The notes under the pieces were generated by a model. That model had not been told where the DNA came from, made no database searches, and saw nothing but the letters and a program-made list of their open reading frames with translations. This document shows positions 59,376 through 64,000 of a stretch of DNA of 64,000 nucleotides, one piece after another. Numbering within the stretch: the stretch's first letter is position 1; each line of letters begins with the position of its first letter. Origin of the DNA: Pseudonocardia nematodicida (GTDB lineage: Bacteria > Actinomycetota > Actinomycetes > Mycobacteriales > Pseudonocardiaceae). The translations under genes and the position numbers were made by a program. Location: contig NZ_JBEDNQ010000008.1 of the NCBI RefSeq assembly GCF_040105385.1, positions 62,001 through 126,000 on the forward strand, read 5' to 3'.

Positions 59376-61565
59376 GTGACCGACCCCGTCTGTTCGCCAG
59401 GCACACCGTTCGCCGCCGTCGTGGACGCTGTTCGCACCGGCGAGCAGGATCTCGACCAGGCCGTGGACTCCCTGGTCGCGAGGATGACGGACGAACAGCT
59501 GCTGTGGCTGCTCGACGGCGACATCCCGATCGGCAAGGGACTGCCGGGAATGATGGAGCGCTTCCGCAGGGTCCCCCACGAGGGCGGCCGGATCGATCGG
59601 CTCGGCATCCCCGGCATGCGTTTCACCGACGGTCCGCGCGGTGTCGTCTTGCAGCGCTCGACGTGTTTCCCGGTGCCCGTCTCCCGGGCCGCCACCTTCG
59701 ATGTGGGTCTCGAGCAGGCCGTCGGTGACGCGATCGGCGCAGAGGCCAGGGCACACGGCGCGAACCTGTTCGGGGGGATCTGCGTCAATCTGGCTCCGAT
59801 CCCAGGCTGGGGACGCTCGCAGGAGTCCTACGGCGACGACCCGTTGCTCCTCGGTGAGATGGGCGCCGCGCTCGCCCGTGGAGTGCATCCCTGGGCGATG
59901 TCCACCGTGAAGCACTTCGCCCTCAACTCGATGGAGGAAGCACGATTCGTCCTCGATGTGCGTGTCGACGAGGCCACCCTGCGGGAGGTGTACTTACCGC
60001 ACTTCCGCGCCGTCGTGGAGGCGGGGGCGGACTCGGTCATGACCGCCTACAACTCGGTCAACGGGGCATGGGCGGGTGAGAACAGGAGCCTGCTCGCCGA
60101 CGTGCTGCGCAGGGACTGGAAGTTTCCGGGTTTCGTCCAGACAGACTGGGTCTGGGGGCTGAGGCATCCGGTCGAGTCGGTCCTGGCCGGGCAGGATCTT
60201 GAGATGCCGTTCCGTCAGCAGCGCGCCGCCGCGCTTCCGGCGGCGCTGCGCGACGGCCGGCTGACCCGTTCCGACATCGCGCGTCCTGCGGCACGCCTGC
60301 TGCGCGCCCAGGTGCGGTTCGCGCTCCGCGCACGAGCCACTCCCGCACTCGATGTCGTCGCCTCGCCCCGGCACCGCGACCTTGCCCGTACGGCTGCGCA
60401 TCGCGGTTCGGTGCTGTTACGCAACGAGTCCGTCGCCGGTTCGCCATTGCTCCCCTTGGACGCGGCCGCGCTGGGGCGCGTCGCCGTCCTCGGTCGGCTG
60501 GCCGATCAGCCCAACCTGGGTGACAACGGCTCGTCCGCGGTCACCCCGCCGTCGACCTCTTCGGTCCTCGACGGCCTTCGGGAGCGGCTCGGCGACCGTG
60601 TGGTCCGTGTCGACCCAACGCACCCCGCCTCCCCGCGCCCAAACGATTCCTACCTCGGCGCCGCGGCGGCCGCGGCAGCCGATGCTGACGCCGCCGTGGT
60701 CGTCGTCGGCTTCACCAGATACGACGAGGGGGAGTCGCTCATCGCCCTCGACGCCGACGCACGGCAGTTGATGGGCGGGCACCTGCGGTTCCGCCCGATC
60801 GCCGCGCTCTCGAGTGCGCTGGCCCGGCTCGCCGGACGCCGCCGTCCGAGTCGCGGCGGCGACCGCCACGACCTGCACCTCAAGGAAGACGACGTGCGCC
60901 TGATCCGCGCTGTCGCCGCCGCGAACCCCCGAACTGTCGTCATCGTCATCGCGGGCGGCACCGTGATGCCCGATCCCTGGGACGACGACGTGGCCGCGAT
61001 CCTGATGGCGTGGTACCCGGGGATGGAGGGTGGCCGCGCGATCGCCGACATGCTCCTGGGAGAAGCCGAGCCCGGCGGCCGGCTGCCGGCCGCGATCCCA
61101 CTGCGTCGCGAGGACCTGCCCACGGTGGACTGGCACTCCCGCCGGGTGACCTATCCACGCTGGTGGGGTCAGCGCAAGCTGGATCGCGATCGCGTTGCGG
61201 CTGCGTACCCGTTCGGCTTCGGTCTCGGATACACCTCCTTCGAGGCCGGGTCGGTGTCGATCGGTCCGGTCGACCACGACCGGTTCTCCGCCGTCGTGAC
61301 TCTCACCAACACCGGCACTCGTCCGGGCCGCCACATCGTCCAGGTGTACGCCACCGCAGCCGATGAGGACAGCCGAGAACTCGTCGGATTCCGGCCCGTC
61401 CAGGCGGACCCGGCGGAGCAGGTCCAGGTCACCGTCGATTGCTCGTTGCGACCGCTGCAGCGCTGGACCGGCGTCGGACTCCGGGATCCCCGCGGGCGGG
61501 TTCGGATCGAGGCCGGCTCGTGGTGGGGAGATCCCGCCGGCGTGACCGCGGAGCTGGAACTCTGA
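59376..61565 (+). CDS. Glycoside hydrolase family 3 beta-glucosidase-like enzyme
   Basis: A 729-residue GH3 enzyme with no signal peptide. The N-terminal barrel carries STVKHFALN (substrate contacts) and the nucleophile D257 in FVQTDWVWG; the second alpha/beta domain has VVVVGFTRYDEGE, and a fibronectin-III-like domain ends the protein (FGFGLGYTSFEAGSVSIG). It removes a terminal beta-glycosyl unit, perhaps from a plant or steroid glycoside. GTG 59376 has CAGGAG upstream; the frame before it is not family-like. An insertion rich in R and G near residue 530-550 is unusual. Confidence 0.9.
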   Translation: MTDPVCSPGTPFAAVVDAVRTGEQDLDQAVDSLVARMTDEQLLWLLDGDIPIGKGLPGMMERFRRVPHEGGRIDRLGIPGMRFTDGPRGVVLQRSTCFPVPVSRAATFDVGLEQAVGDAIGAEARAHGANLFGGICVNLAPIPGWGRSQESYGDDPLLLGEMGAALARGVHPWAMSTVKHFALNSMEEARFVLDVRVDEATLREVYLPHFRAVVEAGADSVMTAYNSVNGAWAGENRSLLADVLRRDWKFPGFVQTDWVWGLRHPVESVLAGQDLEMPFRQQRAAALPAALRDGRLTRSDIARPAARLLRAQVRFALRARATPALDVVASPRHRDLARTAAHRGSVLLRNESVAGSPLLPLDAAALGRVAVLGRLADQPNLGDNGSSAVTPPSTSSVLDGLRERLGDRVVRVDPTHPASPRPNDSYLGAAAAAAADADAAVVVVGFTRYDEGESLIALDADARQLMGGHLRFRPIAALSSALARLAGRRRPSRGGDRHDLHLKEDDVRLIRAVAAANPRTVVIVIAGGTVMPDPWDDDVAAILMAWYPGMEGGRAIADMLLGEAEPGGRLPAAIPLRREDLPTVDWHSRRVTYPRWWGQRKLDRDRVAAAYPFGFGLGYTSFEAGSVSIGPVDHDRFSAVVTLTNTGTRPGRHIVQVYATAADEDSRELVGFRPVQADPAEQVQVTVDCSLRPLQRWTGVGLRDPRGRVRIEAGSWWGDPAGVTAELEL

Positions 61566-61576
61566 CGGGTGCGGGA

Positions 61577-61594
61577 CCGCCCGGAGCCGGGCGG
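61577..61594. terminator. Bidirectional terminator hairpin
   Basis: CCGCCCG-GAGC-CGGGCGG: a perfect seven-base stem in the 38-base gap between the convergent GH3 and carboxylesterase genes. Confidence 0.65.
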
Positions 61595-61603
61595 CCCCGA
61601 CCC

Positions 61604-63163
61604 CTACGACCCGCCGGTGCAGCGCTCCAGCCGGCCGTTCATCACAGCCTCACGGGGCAGGCGAAGGTCCGGGCCGTACGAGGTACCGAAAGCGTGCACG
61701 GTCCGCTCCCGCGTCCATGGTTCCCAGCCGGGATCGCCCTGGTGGACGAATGAGGTCCAGGCTCGCATCATCGCCCGTGAGACGCCATGCCGTTCCAGGC
61801 TGCGTCCGGTCAGGGGAATGCGGTCGACGGTGCCGAACACGTACGGGATGTCGAGCGAGTGGGTCGCGCCGAGCAGGCCCCCGAGCGCCTCGGTCGGCTG
61901 CCGGAACTCATAGGCCCACACGCCGACCGCCGCCGCCGCTGCCAGGTCGGCGATCCGGCGCGACGGCCCGCCGAACTGCAGATCACTCACGCGGCGTCCG
62001 AGCAGGAGGTGCGGCGGCTCGTCGGGGAACCGAGCGACGAGGTCGGCGTAGGAGACGCCGTCCGGCTCCGCCATCGCATCGATGCGGTGTGCGGCTTCCT
62101 CCCTCGTCATCTCCGTCGTGAATGCGGGGTCGGCCGCGAGCAGGAAGGTGGACTCGTGCGTCGTCCACCCGATCAGCAGCTGCTTGTCGCGGATGCCGTC
62201 GGCGGCCGCGTCCCCGAACGGGTCCAGCGGCAGGTCCTCCGGGTCGTGGGCGGGGCCGAACCCGGGGGTCGCGTCGAGCACGGCCGGACGGCCGCTCGTG
62301 CCGCCGCCGAGGGCGGCCACGTTTCGCAGCGCCGATGCCTGAGCCTGCAGGAGCCGCTCCAGCGGGGCGGCCCGCAGCTCGTCGACCGAGGAGAAGCCGG
62401 CGGACTCCGTCAGCCGTGCGCGGAGCGCCGCGGCATCCGACGCCGTGTGCGCCCGCCCGAACGGGCCGCTCATCATGATCGCGCGGGCGAAGAGGCCGCG
62501 CGCGCGGGGCATACCGACAAGCGTCGCGACCTTCCCGCTACCCCCGGACTGGCCGCAGAGGGTGACCCGTGCGGGATCGCCACCGAAGGACCGGATGTTG
62601 CGCTGGACCCACTCGAGTGCGGCGACGAGATCGAGCATCCCTGCATTGGCGGATCCAGGCTCACCCAGCTCCCGCAGGTCGAGGAAGCCGAGCAGGCCGA
62701 GCCGGTGGGTCACGGTGACGACGACGAGGTCCCCCGCGGCGGCGAGGACGTCGCCGTGGAAGCTCATCTCATTACCGGACCCGAAGGTGAATCCGCCCCC
62801 GTGGAGCCAGACGAGCACCGGCAGCGGGTCGTCGTGCCGGCCGGAGGGCGCCCAGACGTTGAGATGCAGGCAGTCCTCGTTCATACCCGCGCCCTCGACC
62901 GGGGAGCCGGCCCGCGGCATGAGGCGGGTCAGGAGTGCGCCAAGAGCGCCCGAAGCGCCGGCGCGCAGGTTGTTCTGTGGAGCCGAGGGGCCGAAAGACA
63001 AGGCGTCGCGCACGCCGTTCCACGGCTCGACCGGTCGTGGCGCACGGAAGCGGTTCGGTCCGGCAGTGTCGGCTGCGTAGGGAACGCCGAGGTGGCTCAC
63101 GACGACGGTGTCGTCGAGGCCGCGCAGCGTCCCTCCGTCGACTGAGGTGTGGACGTAGGGCAT
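61604..63163 (-). CDS. Type-B carboxylesterase
   Basis: A 519-residue alpha/beta-hydrolase of the carboxylesterase-B group. Nucleophile S206 lies in LCGQSGGSGK (GQSGG replacing the usual GESAG), the oxyanion hole in WLHGGGFTFGSG, signature EDCLHLNVWAP at about 96-106, and the likely histidine in GATHSLDIPYVFG. No signal peptide. It diverges from the TetR gene over a palindrome and probably works with the GH3 enzyme and the EstB-like esterase on an acylated glycoside or ester; substrate unknown. Confidence 0.92.
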   Translation of the reverse strand: MPYVHTSVDGGTLRGLDDTVVVSHLGVPYAADTAGPNRFRAPRPVEPWNGVRDALSFGPSAPQNNLRAGASGALGALLTRLMPRAGSPVEGAGMNEDCLHLNVWAPSGRHDDPLPVLVWLHGGGFTFGSGNEMSFHGDVLAAAGDLVVVTVTHRLGLLGFLDLRELGEPGSANAGMLDLVAALEWVQRNIRSFGGDPARVTLCGQSGGSGKVATLVGMPRARGLFARAIMMSGPFGRAHTASDAAALRARLTESAGFSSVDELRAAPLERLLQAQASALRNVAALGGGTSGRPAVLDATPGFGPAHDPEDLPLDPFGDAAADGIRDKQLLIGWTTHESTFLLAADPAFTTEMTREEAAHRIDAMAEPDGVSYADLVARFPDEPPHLLLGRRVSDLQFGGPSRRIADLAAAAAVGVWAYEFRQPTEALGGLLGATHSLDIPYVFGTVDRIPLTGRSLERHGVSRAMMRAWTSFVHQGDPGWEPWTRERTVHAFGTSYGPDLRLPREAVMNGRLERCTGGS

Positions 63164-63240
63164 GGTTCTCCGGCCTTCCGGATCAGGGGACCCCGCCGCC
63201 CATCGATACCCGGTGTGCGGCGCGATGGACGGTAAAACCG

Positions 63241-63254
63241 ACCTAGCGTTAGGT
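63241..63254. promoter_or_regulatory. TetR-type operator in divergent promoter
   Basis: ACCTAGCGTTAGGT: perfect five-base arms around GCGT, between the esterase and TetR genes; the sides AACC and GGTT extend the symmetry loosely. Likely autoregulatory site of the TetR at 63356 and operator of the esterase. Confidence 0.6.
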
Positions 63255-63355
63255 TAGTGACATGCTCAACGTGTTGTACAGGTGGTCATGAGGCCGGCCG
63301 ACGGAAACCGACCGGACGCTGGGGGAGCCCGGGCGCCGGACGCTACGGTTCCGGC

Positions 63356-63967
63356 ATGGTGACGTCCCCGTCGGCCCGCGGCGAGTACACCAAGTCCGTG
63401 GAACGGCGGCGGGAAATCATCGCTGCGGCCGTGGAGGTCTTCTCGGTGGCAGGGTTCCACAAGGGCTCGCTGCGCGACGTGGCAAAGCGGGCCGGGTTGA
63501 CCCAGGCAGGGGTCCTGCACCACTTTCCGAGCAAGAACCACCTGGTGAAGGCGGTCCTCACCTGGCGCGACGAACAGGCTCGGGAAGCCATCGGCGACGC
63601 CGCGCGGGTCGGTGGCCTGACCTACATCCGCGCGATGGTCGGCCTGGTCGACGCCAACCAGCGCGAGACCCCCGAACTCGCCGAGCTCTATGCCGTGCTC
63701 TCCGCCGAGGCGACGTCGCACAGCCACCCGGCGCACGACTACTTCGCCGAGCGTTACGCCTGGGTCCTCGACGCCGTGCAGACGGCGTTCGAGGACGTTG
63801 CCGAGGCAGGTCACCTGCGCCCGGGCGTCGACCCACCCGACGCGGCGAGGTGGATGCTGGCAATGGTCGACGGCCTGCAGATCCAGTGGCTGTACAGCCG
63901 GAAGAGCGTCGACATGACGGTGGAGCTGCGACGTTTCCTGCAAACACTGCTGACGGTCGATCTCTAG
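63356..63967 (+). CDS. TetR-family transcriptional regulator
   Basis: A 203-residue TetR protein: IIAAAVEVFSVAGFHKGSLRDVAK, AGLTQAGVLHHFPSKNHLVKAVL (about residues 19-65) is the HTH, followed by a helical effector domain with WMLAMVDGLQIQWLYSRKSVDM, as in regulators of sugar or beta-glucoside genes. ATG 63356 begins the domain properly; a longer frame upstream crosses the promoter. It probably controls the divergent carboxylesterase and perhaps the GH3 gene. Confidence 0.93.
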   Translation: MVTSPSARGEYTKSVERRREIIAAAVEVFSVAGFHKGSLRDVAKRAGLTQAGVLHHFPSKNHLVKAVLTWRDEQAREAIGDAARVGGLTYIRAMVGLVDANQRETPELAELYAVLSAEATSHSHPAHDYFAERYAWVLDAVQTAFEDVAEAGHLRPGVDPPDAARWMLAMVDGLQIQWLYSRKSVDMTVELRRFLQTLLTVDL

Positions 63968-64000
63968 CGCCCGTCGCGGAACGCCCAGGACCGGATCCGG

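Overview
The window is about 70% GC and densely coded. Genes are packed head to tail with many ATGA/GTGA start-stop overlaps, and GTG starts are common. It carries TetR, IclR, GntR and XRE-TetR regulators, CaiB/AMACR-type CoA-transferases and a single-chain biotin-dependent acyl-CoA carboxylase. This points to the chromosome of a metabolically versatile actinobacterium of the Pseudonocardiales type; that placement is an inference, since no rRNA or marker gene is present. I found no tRNA, rRNA or CRISPR array. Almost everything is catabolic: transport, activation and oxidation of sugar acids and carboxylic acids.

Layout. (1) 1-1117: the 3' end of a CitMHS citrate-type carrier and an NTF2-like protein. 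(2) 1702-12231, minus strand: a sugar-acid operon. It has a GntR/FCD regulator, a KDG dehydratase/aldolase-family enzyme, a semialdehyde dehydrogenase, a mandelate-racemase-type enolase-superfamily enzyme, a TctCBA transporter, a TRAP-like permease with an 84-residue membrane partner, and an Ldh_2 dehydrogenase. (3) 12270-13556: a gene-poor stretch holding the 3' remnant of an SDR gene. (4) 13557-19711: an oxidative sugar route around an IclR regulator, with an IlvD/Edd dehydratase with three conserved cluster cysteines, an SMP-30 lactonase, an FAH-family hydrolase, a zinc alcohol dehydrogenase and an SDR. (5) 19776-23882: a TetR gene, an HpaB-family oxygenase and an MFS carrier gene with a frameshift.

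(6) 23936-34140, plus strand: a ten-gene CoA-thioester block with crotonases, an MDR reductase, a nitroreductase, an acyl-CoA dehydrogenase, a CoA ligase, an AMACR-like enzyme, a thiolase and SDRs. (7) 34322-44225: a second ligase and AMACR pair, then two different acyl-CoA carboxylases, one split and one single-chain, diverging from a perfect TetR-type palindrome. (8) 44322-53584: an XRE-TetR double-HTH regulator, a LivKHMGF ABC importer whose promoter carries the same palindrome, a luciferase-like oxidoreductase, a crotonase and a third CoA ligase. Blocks 6-8 fit import and CoA activation of a methyl-branched or cyclic acid, followed by racemisation, dehydrogenation, carboxylation and thiolysis; the substrate is not determined.

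(9) 53600-54160: a decayed IS21 element (istA tail and istB head). (10) 54178-57933: an AEC permease, an AhpD-like protein, a LysR regulator, a duplicated ligase-gene tail and a second XRE-TetR regulator. (11) 57967-63967: a class-C beta-lactamase/esterase, a GH3 glycosidase, a type-B carboxylesterase and a TetR regulator, with palindromic operators in the divergent promoters. Hairpins sit between most convergent gene pairs.
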